NCBI GenBank assembly: GCA_022559845.1
Contig: CM040121.1
Coordinates: forward strand, 348,104,243-348,168,242
DNA from: Amorphophallus konjac
Taxonomy: Eukaryota; Streptophyta; Magnoliopsida; Alismatales; Araceae
DNA: 64,000 nt
Direction of reading: 5' to 3'
Shown: piece after piece, positions 52,257 to 63,495 of the stretch
Position numbering within the stretch: the stretch's first letter is position 1
Layout: the number at the start of each line of letters is the position of its first letter
The notes under the pieces: generated by a model
Told to the model about the DNA's origin: nothing
Seen by the model: only the letters and a program-made list of their open reading frames with translations
Database searches by the model: none
Program-made: the position numbers and the translations under genes

Positions 52257-53456
52257 AGTGGGAGGTTCTCCTCATATACACGAGGGCCTAATTAAATAAC
52301 CACTTATCCACTTAAACTGTTTGCCTGTGGACCTCTTTCCTTAGACACCATTCTTCCTTGAAAATCTAGCGAGCTATACGACTTGTCGAAAACACGGTAA
52401 CCACGGTAATACGGAGATCGTTAAACTCGTATCGATCAAGATTATGCAACTAAGCACATACAGTTTTAACAGATAATGTCTACTCCATTTATCATGCTGG
52501 AAAGATAATATAATCATGGAGATCAAGAATATCATGAAGGTAACAGAACTAGGAAGGAAATATAAGCTCATGGAGTATAATTATTATCTTCCAAATCCTT
52601 AACTTAATCATGTGTGGATTTAAATGATATGAAACATAACTTGACATATCTAACATGTTGGGTGATATATTGGTTCAATTAGAACCTTAATTAAAACCTA
52701 AAAACATCACAATCAGGTGAATGTTGTAAAAATGTACGAACCGGACAAAATCGATTTATGGGGCAGAAGGCAGTCCTCGGGGGACCGTTTCTTCATAAGG
52801 TGGTCCTCAATTGGCCGCCATATGATATATAAAACATTTTTTTGAAAATATCACATGAAGGCATCCATCATAGGGGACGCGTATAAAAGAAGACGTCCAT
52901 GTGTGCTGACGCGTCTACATATATAGTTTTTATTTTTTGAAAAAATATCTAATGAAGGCGTCCACTCTTGGAGACGCGTATAAAAGAAGGTGTCCATGTA
53001 CTTGATGCATTCATGAAAACATATTATATTTTTGAAAACGAGCACAAGAAGATGGTCCATCAGGCGACCGCCTCCAGAAGACGGTCCCTAGTGTGAATGC
53101 CTTCAAAAACCGGCCCCCTTTCGACGATTTCATGATACGTCTTCAATAAAATGGCTATAACTTGCTTAATACTCAATAAAAATTGGGGAAAATAGTACCA
53201 AGGGAAAGAGCACTTGAAAATGCACAAGATCACATAAATTATTAAAGGTTTAGCCTAGAGAAATCTACCTTAAATCGAATTGAAGAGGTAGGAAAAATAG
53301 GACGAAATGCTCAAGAGCTCCCTTTCTCCTTCAAACCACACCCCCAATTCGCCTCCAATCACCTCCTCAACATAGCAAAAGCCTAAAGGGTGATTAATTA
53401 AAGGGGCATAGAGGGGCCTATTTATAGGAAAAACTTGACCAAAATCGTCAAGATTC
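52257..53456 (-). other. Segment of the chromovirus-type LTR with GACGCGTATAAAAGAAG repeats
   Basis: No gene. 52,850-53,060 holds two copies, about 115 bp apart, of a unit with GACGCGTATAAAAGAAG followed by a T/A-rich tract. A TATA box (minus) lies at 53,417-53,428. AT-rich otherwise. Confidence 0.5.
53417..53428 (-). promoter_or_regulatory. TATA box of chromovirus-type LTR
   Basis: Minus strand TTCCTATAAATAGGCCCC, about 35 bases from the copia insertion point, in the correct direction for this LTR. Confidence 0.55.
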
Positions 53457-53461
53457 CTTTC
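53457..53461. other. Target-site duplication CTTTC (left)
   Basis: Exact copy at 63,491-63,495. Confidence 0.95.
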
Positions 53462-53713
53462 TGAAGTCCCGCGATCAATGACACCCAAGAGGGGGGTGAA
53501 TTGGGTGATAACAAATTTTACGAAAACTTTTACCCTTTTTACAAAATATGTGATAAACAATAATTAACCGATGATAACTAATTAACCAATTCTCTCAAAC
53601 TTTCCGTTCATACATGACCATACAACGAAAATAATCAAACCACACAAATAACACACAATGCACAGCGGTTTTTAAGGTGGTTCGGATGCAACGACGGTAA
53701 TCCTACGTTCACC

Positions 53714-53733
53714 CCTCACCAAACCCGGTGAGG
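53714..53733 (-). other. Conserved U5 hairpin, left LTR
   Basis: CCTCACC-AAACCC-GGTGAGG on the plus strand, the complement of the hairpin in the plus-strand copia LTR at 13,255-13,274. The stem is intact in the right LTR too (61,462-61,481) despite one loop change. Confidence 0.7.
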
Positions 53734-53994
53734 CTTCACTCGGGGATAAAACCCCAAATGGAGACGACGCTCCAACCACACACGCAGGACTACGCCTACC
53801 CACAGACACGGGGACGCGCCTCAAAACATACACACACACGGAGACGAAGTCTCCAACACGATCCAACAAGCGGATCAACAAGACACACACACGCTGCGAC
53901 AAGTGCAGCACTCCACACACAAACACTAAGATCTGGATAAATCCACACACACGCGCAGATCTGAGAAGACCTACGCACACACGAATCAAATACG

Positions 53995-54026
<32 letters not shown>

Positions 54027-54814
54027 GACCACGGATCCAAAAATGATCCACACACACACGAGTTTGTAGTTTATAAGAAACACAAATCTGAAACTATAAA
54101 GCACAAAACACCAATATGAATAAACCACAGTTTAAAAAACTCCTGATTTAGGCTCCCCCTGAGTGTGTGCTCTGGATGTTCACGTTGATTCCTTCTTCAC
54201 TTGAATAGCTTGACACTCAGCTTGAATGGCCTTGTATTTGATGTAGATCTTCTTGCACGGAGTACTGTTCACGGCTACAGTACCCTTTCTTCTTCCTTGG
54301 ACAAATCCTTGTATCTTCTTGATGCTTGTGAGCTTGTTCTCTTCCTTTGAGATTGCTGACCTCAAATGGAGCTAGAGTACCTTCAGATGATGCTTGAATG
54401 GCTCCTTCTTCCTTGTAGCATCCTTCTTCTTCTTCCCTTGGATCACCTTGAGTTGATGAAGAGGTGTATGGATGTAGCTTTGAACCTTGATTGCTTCTAC
54501 ACTTTCTTGGAGGTAGATGGCTTCAGAAATACCTTGAATGGGTTGGAGATAGATGAAGAGCTTGCTGCACGAGGTAATGTTCACGGACCTACAGTACCTC
54601 TTCTTCCTCCTTGGACAGCCTCCCCTTTGGATCTCTTTGATGATTAGGGTTATGACTCTAATATGATGTTTTATAACCCTTGGAAGGTCTATGGACAAGC
54701 CTTAGACCAGATCCACAAATTCTGGAGGGTTTGGTGGCTTTGGGATTAAACAATAGCAAGAGGAGATGCTTCTTTCGAGATAGACAAAAGTCAATATTTT
54801 TGGCTTATCGGGGC

Positions 54815-54990
54815 TGGCGGTCGACCTGCAGGGGCTGGCGGTCGACCGCTACTGAGAAACCTACAGACGGATGGTTCCTGGGAATCCCGGTCGACCGCTA
54901 CTGGGCTGGCGGTCGAATGCCACTGAGAGACCGGTAGACTGGGGGTTGCTGGCAGGGGCGGTCGACCGCCCCTGTGCTGCCGGTCGACCG
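54815..54990. repeat. GCTGGCGGTCGACCGC palindromes in U3, left LTR
   Basis: About seven copies of CGGTCGACCG-type palindromes within 175 bp, upstream of the TATA box on the minus strand. The same array is at 62,548-62,725 in the right LTR. Confidence 0.8.
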
Positions 54991-55756
54991 CCAGCTGAGT
55001 AGACCCCGGGTTTTCCCAGGTCGGTCCGTTAACCCCTTCAGCTCCGTCGCTTAAGTCCTTTAGCAGCCCGTTCATGTCTGTGACATCACCCTTGACAGTT
55101 TAGAAGGTGTCAACTGAGTCTTTGACCTTGGGCTCTCTTGGCTATGTTTCTTGGTGCATTGACCTTGGATATGTGACGAGCCGAATATGAAGTGTCAAAT
55201 TTTGTTTGTAAAAGAGATTTGCATCCTTGCTTGGGCGCTATCAACAAGCTTTCACTTTTGCCATCTCCACTCCAATTCTCGGCATATCTGTCATGAAAGC
55301 ACATCAAGTAGTTTAGTCATATATGAGCATCAAGTAGTTTAGTCATATAAGAGTGGAAAAACATCAATGACTAATAGTGTTTAGTCATTAATAGGATGAT
55401 GCCGAAAGACCCAAGTAACCACAGGATGACTCCAATGACCACATGGGCACTACAATAAAGAGGTTATGAAACCACTTGCCTCTTGTAAATATGAAACATT
55501 TTCCCTCTTGTAAAAACAACAAGATCACCCATGGAACAAGACCATATGACCAAGCATTCAAACAATCATGTTGTAGCCTCAAAACCCATTTGTCAACTCA
55601 ATCATATTTAAACAACAACATGAATGTACACAGTCAACAAGAACATGTGTAATCAACCATAAATTTAGTTATCATCATGTAATCACATATTAAGTTTAGT
55701 TATCATCAAAACCATAACTTAACAATCGTAACAATCATCAAAATCATAACTCAACA

Positions 55757-55770
55757 ATCTCTCCCTTTTT
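55757..55770 (-). promoter_or_regulatory. Polypurine tract of gag-only copia element
   Basis: Minus strand AAAAAGGGAGAGAT directly before the 3' LTR start TGTTGAGTTA. Confidence 0.8.
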
Positions 55771-58700
55771 AATGATGACAAACTTATTGGTGATGGCAAA
55801 CTTAATGATAAACTAATTAATGATGATATAACAGAATGGATGAATGGATACAACAGAATGGCACAAATGTTCTTCTCCCCCTGTCACACACTATCACACA
55901 CAATCATCAATTTTTCTCCCCCTTTGACATAATCAAAAAGCGGGATAATGCAAATCTATCTCCCACAACAACAGTATCAAGCGAGCTGGAAGAATCCAAA
56001 TAAGGAAGAACATGCTTAACTCCATGTGAAACAGCAATAGCCCATCATATCAAATCAGAAGAAGCAAGGGCAAAACATGGACGAACAAAGCAATATGATT
56101 CTAATCAGAGGAAACCAATTAGTGATTGTTCTCACAAATCAATATGATATCATCCAAAGCAAATACAGTCAAGCATGTATTGATACCAATTGAAGGTGGT
56201 GATTGGCCTCGAAGATATGAACCAGTGGAGGAAGATGTGCACAGGATGAGGTCTTCAGCATGATAGCATTCAGAATCTAGATCTCATGTCAGATTTTCAC
56301 AACAAACAAGAGCAGGAGGGCATATCAAAAGGATTTTCTTTGATTATCAAATTTTCTAATTTTTATATTTTGGTTTGAAATGCATGAAATGCAACACATG
56401 CAAATGGTAACTCATGAAGTGCACACAATGCAACCAAACTGTTACATATAAACATACAGGCAATCCCCCACGTACATATGGAAGTGGGGAATGGGTATAA
56501 GAAAGATGCAAGAGAGTCATGCTAACCGGAATGCACATGTGTAGCACATGGGAGATTGTGAAATCATATAGGAGATTCATGCAATTGCTAAAGAAGTCAA
56601 TCAACTTTCGGAATACATATTAAATCAAATTTCCAGATGTGTAAGTGAGTAACATGAAAAATGATAGTTGCAATATGAATATTCAGATTTTCAGATCAAC
56701 ACAAGGAGAGATTTTACAGACTGCACTTTAATTTTGAGAACAGCGTATTGGAGGCTACGCTCTACCACAATGAGTTTTCACCAATATTTTTCAACTCAAC
56801 CAATATCACATGATAGTCAGAATGTTTCAAGAGTGATCAGGTTCAAATAATTCCCTTTTATACGAGTAGACGCATGGAGCTCATGCCAGAATCCCCGGTT
56901 ACTCAGAATGTTGAACCATTTCACCTCATTTTGAATAGAGATACTAGTCAACATTTTTCATATATGAACCACATCACGTCTCAGGTGACATGTGCCCAGT
57001 TTACTCAGTGAGACCGAGCATTGCTCTATCTTTCATTTTCATCTTAAATTTTTAAACATGATAGGTAGGCAGCTTTTTCCTCAACTGTTTCTTCAACATA
57101 CATGCAGCAAGTTTAACATCTCGAGAATGTTGAAAAGAAATTCATATATCTTTATCTTTAACACTCATTTTCACATTTTGTATATGAAGTGTGTGAATTT
57201 GATTCAGCATGTATACCGAAAATATCATGAACTCATAACAGGGCAGCTCCCCCTAAATAGATGCACTTATGAAATAAGAACTCTCCCAGAGTGTACGACA
57301 TGAAACACTCCAATAATAACTCAAATGTAACATTATTTATCAAGAAGACATAAGGCCATAGAAATGCCAAGGGATGGGGTGAATAGCATATAATATCAAG
57401 TAAGCACATAGAGGGAATGTATGCGGCATGCAATGCAAATGTGCAACTAATGCCAAACAAATGGATACCAATTGAATGAAGTGAATGCAGCTAATGCATG
57501 AGTACTGATGCAATGCAACTTAATCATATAGTAATGAAATGCAACATGACAAGACAGAATGCAATGTGGTGCAAAACTTCTGATACCAAATGAATGAACT
57601 AACTTTAGCTAATGCATGAATTCATTCTAATGCGTGCAACCTATGCCTAGATGAGCATGTGATGCAAGATACAAATGTAGTATAGGAGGGCTTGATCTTC
57701 AAACCTTGAGGCAAATTTGACATTGGAGCATTCACATTATATTAATGTGTCAACAACATTTTTCATGACATGGCCTTTATGAATAAGGGTGCATAAATGA
57801 TCAAAATTAAGCAATGCAACCCAATTTTCAGAATTGTTAAAAATCAGATATTCAAGAGTATTTCACAAGTTTTGAAATTAGAAATCATCCAAAAGCTACA
57901 TGTTTGAATCATTTGATCAGAAACATATTTTCAATTTAAGGAACTCAGCTCAAGGATTCATCTATAACTCCACCAATCACAAGTCTGTCACGATTTTCAA
58001 AATTTGGTACAAGACAGAGATTTTAGTCCAAAGACCCAGCTCAACGCATAGGGAATGCTCCCAAGTGGACATAATCCACTCTTCCACAAATTCCATTTGA
58101 TATACCAGATATGCAGTTAAATTCAGGTGTGGTTGTGTAATTCAAAATGAGAAATATTCGATACACACTTCTCAAGCAAGTTAGACAAGTTCATCACAGC
58201 AGACTAGTGAATGACAATTCAAGTTTTGAAACAATACATGTCATCATAAAGTGTCAACAAGTGACAAAAGACCATTGCATGAATTGACGAGGTTGAATTA
58301 CCTTAGTTTAGATGACAAGATCGAAAGCCTTCATGTCACTAGAATCACCAACCTCACGAGGGTTGATATTTCAGCTTTTACTTTCTTACCTTTGCCTTGA
58401 GAATCTATTTTCTTCCAAACCTTTCACCTGATTTGCCTTGGGTACTTACTTCAACACGTACAAGACTTTCACCACCTTGTACTTGAGTCGATCCTGGAAG
58501 TTGTTCTACATAAAGTAGTCCATCTTCTTGTAGCAACTTGAGAGGGTTCTCATCATTTTCATCCTTGCAAGGTATTCTTCCAGTTGATTCAAGCTTAGCC
58601 CATCATCATTCAGATTTTGGGAGTATAATCTGCATCCAAAGACAGAAAGGTTTGATTTGTCAATTTCGATTCAAATTTATTAATAATGACATGACAAATA

Positions 58701-59404
58701 ATTTTAACAACCAACACCCCTAGATAGTTCTAGATGCAATGCATGACTCATGTGTGAACCTAAATGTTAAGCCCATATGACGAATCTGATGACTCCCCCT
58801 CAATGTGTGCATGACTGTGATATGCTCAGTAAAAATCTAATGCCATGTGCAGCCTGTGACTGATTGACTCATAGTACCGGGCGGAGAACTTAGATCTGAA
58901 GATCACCTCACGCGTAGTGATAGCTTTCAGACAGGCGTAACCTGCCCTTCCACATGTCACCATTTGATATACTATGTAGTCAAGGGTGGTGAAGGTAGGA
59001 GGATTGCTATGCATTATGACATAAATTCACAATATTCAATTTATGCATGACAGTACGTGAAGGCTTATGCAAACTCAGTATATGCAGCGAGATTTATTGA
59101 CGGTTTCAAAACTCCACTTCAACAAGATGCTATATGAGGATGATATGCACAAGGGCATGCAACTATCTATGGATGGAATGCATGTACAGACTCATGCATG
59201 ATCACATAACTATACAGCACATGGTAAAACATGACATAACACTTTTAGTGGAGAGAGTGAGAGGGATATCACCTGAGAAATCAAATTCAATTTTTGATTT
59301 TTCTTCCAACCTTGCTTGAGTCACTTGACTCGTATGCCTTACCTTCTTGATGAAAATAGATGTCATACTTTCTATTTCCATGGCACTCCTACAAAATAGA
59401 TTTC
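55771..59404 (-). other. Internal filler of gag-only copia element, no coding seen
   Basis: About 3.6 kb of AT-rich sequence where pol would be expected. It has CTCCCCCTTTGACATAATC near 55,916 and CTCCCCCTCAATGTGTGCATG near 58,793, phrases usual between pol and the 3' LTR of this copia group. No RT, integrase or protease motif is seen in any frame. Confidence 0.6.
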
Positions 59405-61007
59405 TCAATTTGCATTCTTAGGTATCCAAATCATCTTGGGTCCTTGTGGGTTAGCAGCATTCTTGGCACGTGGCTTCCACTCCTTAACAACATTCAAATC
59501 ATCATCTTTCACAAGAAAATAATCATGCTTAACATTTCCAGATTTGCCAAAGTGATGGTAGACGGCACGTGGCATCATCTTCTTTCTTCTCATGGGTTCT
59601 ACTGATTTGTGTGTGTGATCATGATGTGTTGAGTAGGAGTTCTTTCTCTTTAACAATAACCAGCAGTGTGAAGTTGTATGACTCTTTTTACGACAGTGAT
59701 TGCAATGCATGGAAGATTTTATGGTGAAGGCTCTCTTTGCATTTTTTAAAACAGCTTGGTTTCTACATGCTCTCAAATCATCATTCTTCATAATGAAACA
59801 ATTATGCATAGCATGTCCATGTTTTCCACAATAAAAACATGTGAGTTTCTTTCTAATTGGTTGTGTGTGTGTGGAAGAGGTATGTTCAACATGCATGGAG
59901 GTGCTAGCAGTATTTTTAGATTTTTGATGCAAATTGATTTTCTTTATGGATGCATGTGTGTGTGCAACATGATTTTTATTTTTCATATTTTAATTTGATC
60001 TTTTTATTGTCTGTGAAGAAGATTGATTTGGAAACCCATTTGATGTACTGGCTATGTTTGAACTGTGCACAAAAGATGTATAAACTTTGTTTTCAAACTT
60101 CTTTTTGTTTACAGGATTAAAACCCAGCCCTTCCCTTTGAAAATTCACTTTCGTCCCTAACAATTTGTCCAAATTTTCTTGACCATTCACAAATCTAGAC
60201 AATGAAGCATTCAAGTCAATAATCTCTTTCTCAAGAGATGCAATGTGCAATTCATAGGAAGGAAGTTTATTTTCACAGGAGTTGACTTGTTCATGTAAAG
60301 TAGCATTGATGGTTTTATGACTTTCAATTTCTTACAACAAAGCATGTACTTTTTCAGATTGATCAATATTCATAGATTTTTCTTTTTCAAAAGCAAGTAA
60401 TCTTTCTGAAATGGTTCTATTCAATTCCTTCAGTTTCTCATTTTCTATTTCAAGATTTTTATCATGAGCAAACTCATTTTGACCATTGTTCATAAGACTT
60501 ACTCTCTCTCTCTCAGCTCTTTGTTTTCATTTTTCAAAGAAAAAATTTGATCTTTATGAATTTCAATGTCAAACACATGACCATCAATCAATTCCTTCAA
60601 GTGCGAGCATTCTTTACATGGAGAATCACATTTATTTTGTCCAACATTCTTTTTCAATTTTTATTTTCAGAATTAACCTTCTCATATTTATCAGCAAGCT
60701 CATCATATGCAATCAATAACTCCTCATAGCTAAATTCATCTTCATTATCAGAATCAGAATTTACCTTTGAGCTTGAGTCAACTTGTTGATCACTCCCTTG
60801 ATCACTCGTGCCTGCCACAAGACATTGATCTTCATGCCCTTCCCGGACTTTGGTTAAGTCAACCAAGATATCCTTCGCGGATCTGTAATGGGAGACAAAA
60901 GGGAAATTATTAGAATCAACTGCAGCAATAAGCAATTTTAGAACCAAACAATTTTGATCATGTTTAAGCTTGGAATCTGCGGTCCAGATAGATTTATCTT
61001 TAGGCAA
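59405..61007 (-). pseudogene. copia gag with coiled coil and three zinc knuckles
   Basis: The 5' part (61,007-60,654) has WTADSKLKHDQNCLVL and YRSAKDILVDLTKVREG, a short remnant of the UBN2-type gag core. The core is abruptly joined to an acidic stretch (SDSDNEDEFSYEELLIAYDE), so the middle of the capsid domain is missing. Next is a long coiled coil (60,640-60,260, Glu/Lys/Leu-rich) with a few stops, then SLSRFVNGQENLDKLLG. Three knuckles follow: CFYCGKHGHAMHNC and CNHCRKKSHTTSHC are complete CCHC, while the third (VYHHFGKSGNVKHD) has lost its cysteines. The sequence ends at GPKMIWIPKNAN, where integrase and RT would follow in a full element. Confidence 0.8.
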
Positions 61008-61190
61008 CTCATAAGGACCATGTGAGATAAGCTCTCATAGCTTAGGATCATATGAGTTGACTAGACTGCACATCCTTCCTAACCACAAATTAAAATTACA
61101 ACCATCAAACACCGGTGGAGAATTCAAAGTGTACATAATGGTAGTCATTGATTTGGATCACTCTAGATCGTTAGATCTATGAAATTAAAG

Positions 61191-61207
61191 CCTTGGCTCT
61201 GATACCA
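61191..61207 (-). promoter_or_regulatory. Primer-binding site (initiator tRNA-Met)
   Basis: Minus strand TGGTATCAGAGCCAAGG, the standard plant copia site, two bases from the LTR edge at 61,210. Confidence 0.93.
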
Positions 61208-61209
61208 AT

Positions 61210-63490
61210 TGAAGTCCCGCGATCAATGACACCCAAGAGGGGGGTGAATTGGGTGATAACAAATTTTACGAAAACTTTTACCCTTTTTACAAAATATGTG
61301 ATAAATAATAATTAACCGATGATAACTAATTAACCAATTCTCTCAAACTTTCTGTTCATACACGACCATACAACGAAAACAATCAAACCACACAAATAAC
61401 ACACATTGCACAGTGGTTTTTAAGGTGGTTCGGATGTAACGACGGTAATCCTACGTCCACCCCTCACCAAACCTGGTGAGGCTTCACTCGAGGATAAAAC
61501 CCCAAACGGAGACGATGCTCCAACCACACACGCAGGATGACGCCTGCCCACACACACGGGGACGCGCCCAAAAGCATACACACACCCGGAGACGAAGTCT
61601 CCAACACGATCCAACAAGAGGATCAACAAGACACACACACGCTGTGACAAGTGCAGCACTCCACACACACAAACACTAAGATCTGGATAAATCCACACAC
61701 ACGCGTAGATCTGAGAAGACCTACGCACACACGAATCAAATACGACACACACACATACACGACCACGGATCCAACAACGATCCACACACACACGAGTTTG
61801 CAGTTTATAAGAAACACAAATCTGGAACTATAAAGCACAAAACACCAATATGAATAAACCACAGTTTAGAAAGCTCCTGATTTAGGCTCCCCCTAAGTGT
61901 GTGCTCTGGATGTTCACGTTGATTCCTTCTTCACTTGAATAGCTTGACACTCAGCTTGAATGGCCTTGTATTTGATGTAGATCTTCTTGCACGGAGTACT
62001 GTTCACTGCTACAGTACCCTTTCTTCTTCCTTGGACAAATCCTTGTATCTTCTTGATGCTTGTGAGCTTGTTCTCTTCCTTTGAGATTGCTGACCTCAAA
62101 TGGAGCTAGAGTACCTTCAGATGATGCTTGAATGGCTCCTTCTTCCTTGTAACATCATTCTTCTTCTTCCCTTGGATCACCTTGAGTTGATGAAGAGGTG
62201 TATGGATGTAGCTTTGAACCTTGATTGCTTCTACACTTTCTTGGAGGTAGATGGCTTCAGAAATACCTTGAATGGGTTGGAGATAGATGAAGAGCTTACT
62301 GCACGAGGTACTGTTCACGGAGCTACAGTACCTCTTCTTTCTCCTTGGATAGCCTCCCCTTTGGATCTCTTTGATGATTAGGGTTATGACTCTAATAGGA
62401 TGTTTTATAACCCTTGGAAGGTCTATGGACAAGCCTTAGACCAGATCCACAAATTCTAGAGGGTTTGGTGGCTTTGGGATTAAATAATAGCAAGAGGAGA
62501 TGCTTCTTTCGAGATGTACAAAAGTCAATATTTTTGGCTTATCGGGGCTGGCGGTCGACCTGCAGGGGCTGGCGGTCGACCGCTACTAAGAAACCTGCAG
62601 ACGGACGGTTCCTGGGAATCCCGGTCGACCGCTACTGGGATGGCGGTCGACCGCCACTTAGAGACCGGTAGACTGGGGGTTACTGGCAGGGGCGGTCGAC
62701 CGCCCCTGTGCTGGCGGTCGACCGCCAGCTGGGCAGACCCCGGGTTTTCCCAGGTCGGTCCGTTAACACCTTCAGCTCCGTCGCTTTAGTCCTTTAGCAG
62801 CCCGTTCATGTATGTGGCATCACCCTTGACAGTTTAGAAGGTGTCAACTGAGTCTTTGACCTTTGGCTCTCTTGGCTATGCTTCTTGGTGCATTGACATT
62901 GGATATGTGACGAGCCGAATATGAAGTGTCGAATTTTGTTTGTAAAAGAGATTTGCATCCTTGCTTGGGCGCTATCAACAAGCTTTCACTTTTGCCATCT
63001 CCACTCCAATTCTCGGCATATCTGTCATGAAAGTACATCAAGTAGTTTAGTCATATAAGAGCATCAAGTAGTTTAGTCATATAAGAGTGGAAAAATATCA
63101 ATGACTAATAGTGTTTAGTCATTAAGAGGATGATGTCGAAAGACCCAAGTAACCCCAGGATGACTCCAATGACCACATGGGCACTAGAATAAAGAGGTTA
63201 TGAAACCTCTTGCCTCTTGTAAATATGAAACATTTTCCCTCTTGTAAAAACAACAAGATCACCCATGGAACAAGACCATATGACCATGCATTCAAACAAT
63301 CATGTTGTAGCCTCAAAAGCCATTTGTCAACTCAATCATATTTAAACAACAACATGAATGTACACAGTCAACAAGAACATGTGCAATCAACCATAAATTT
63401 AGTTATCATCACGTAATCACATATTAAGTTTAGTTATCATCAAAACCATAACTTAACAATCGCAACAATCATCAAAACCTTAACTCAACA
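61210..63490 (-). repeat. 5' LTR of gag-only copia element (2,281 bp)
   Basis: Matches 53,462-55,756. Its CA microsatellite is shorter than in the left LTR. TATA box (minus GGTTATAAAAC) at 62,402-62,412; U3 with GGTCGACC palindromes at 62,548-62,725. Confidence 0.95.
62402..62412 (-). promoter_or_regulatory. TATA box in 5' LTR of gag-only copia element
   Basis: GGTTATAAAAC on the minus strand, about 140 bases downstream of the palindrome array; the same site is at 54,669-54,679 in the other LTR. Confidence 0.65.
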
Positions 63491-63495
63491 CTTTC
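63491..63495. other. Target-site duplication CTTTC (right)
   Basis: Matches 53,457-53,461. Confidence 0.95.

Larger units (their letters stand above)
53462..55756 (-). repeat. 3' LTR of gag-only copia element (2,295 bp)
   Basis: Plus-strand edges TGAAGTCCCGCG and ATAACTCAACA. It contains the U5 hairpin (53,714-53,733), a pure (CA)n run near 53,996-54,022, a TATA box (minus) at 54,669-54,679, and GGTCGACC palindromes at 54,815-54,990. Confidence 0.95.
53462..63490 (-). mobile_element. Gag-only copia (SIRE/Maximus-like) element, 10,029 bp
   Basis: LTRs at 53,462-55,756 and 61,210-63,490, target duplication CTTTC, a primer-binding site complementary to initiator tRNA-Met (61,191-61,207) and a purine tract (55,757-55,770). 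Between them only gag-related sequence is found on the minus strand (61,007-59,405). There is no protease, integrase, RT or RNase H. In the first 260 bases the LTRs differ at about 8 sites, mostly transitions, so it is older than the giant element. It must have been moved by proteins of a related element. Confidence 0.93.

Noticed and set aside
53672..54128. Cys/Val-rich open frames (and the counterpart at 61,420-61,862)
   Set aside because: They are translations of CA/CACACG-rich LTR sequence in several frames at once; no start context and no conservation as protein.
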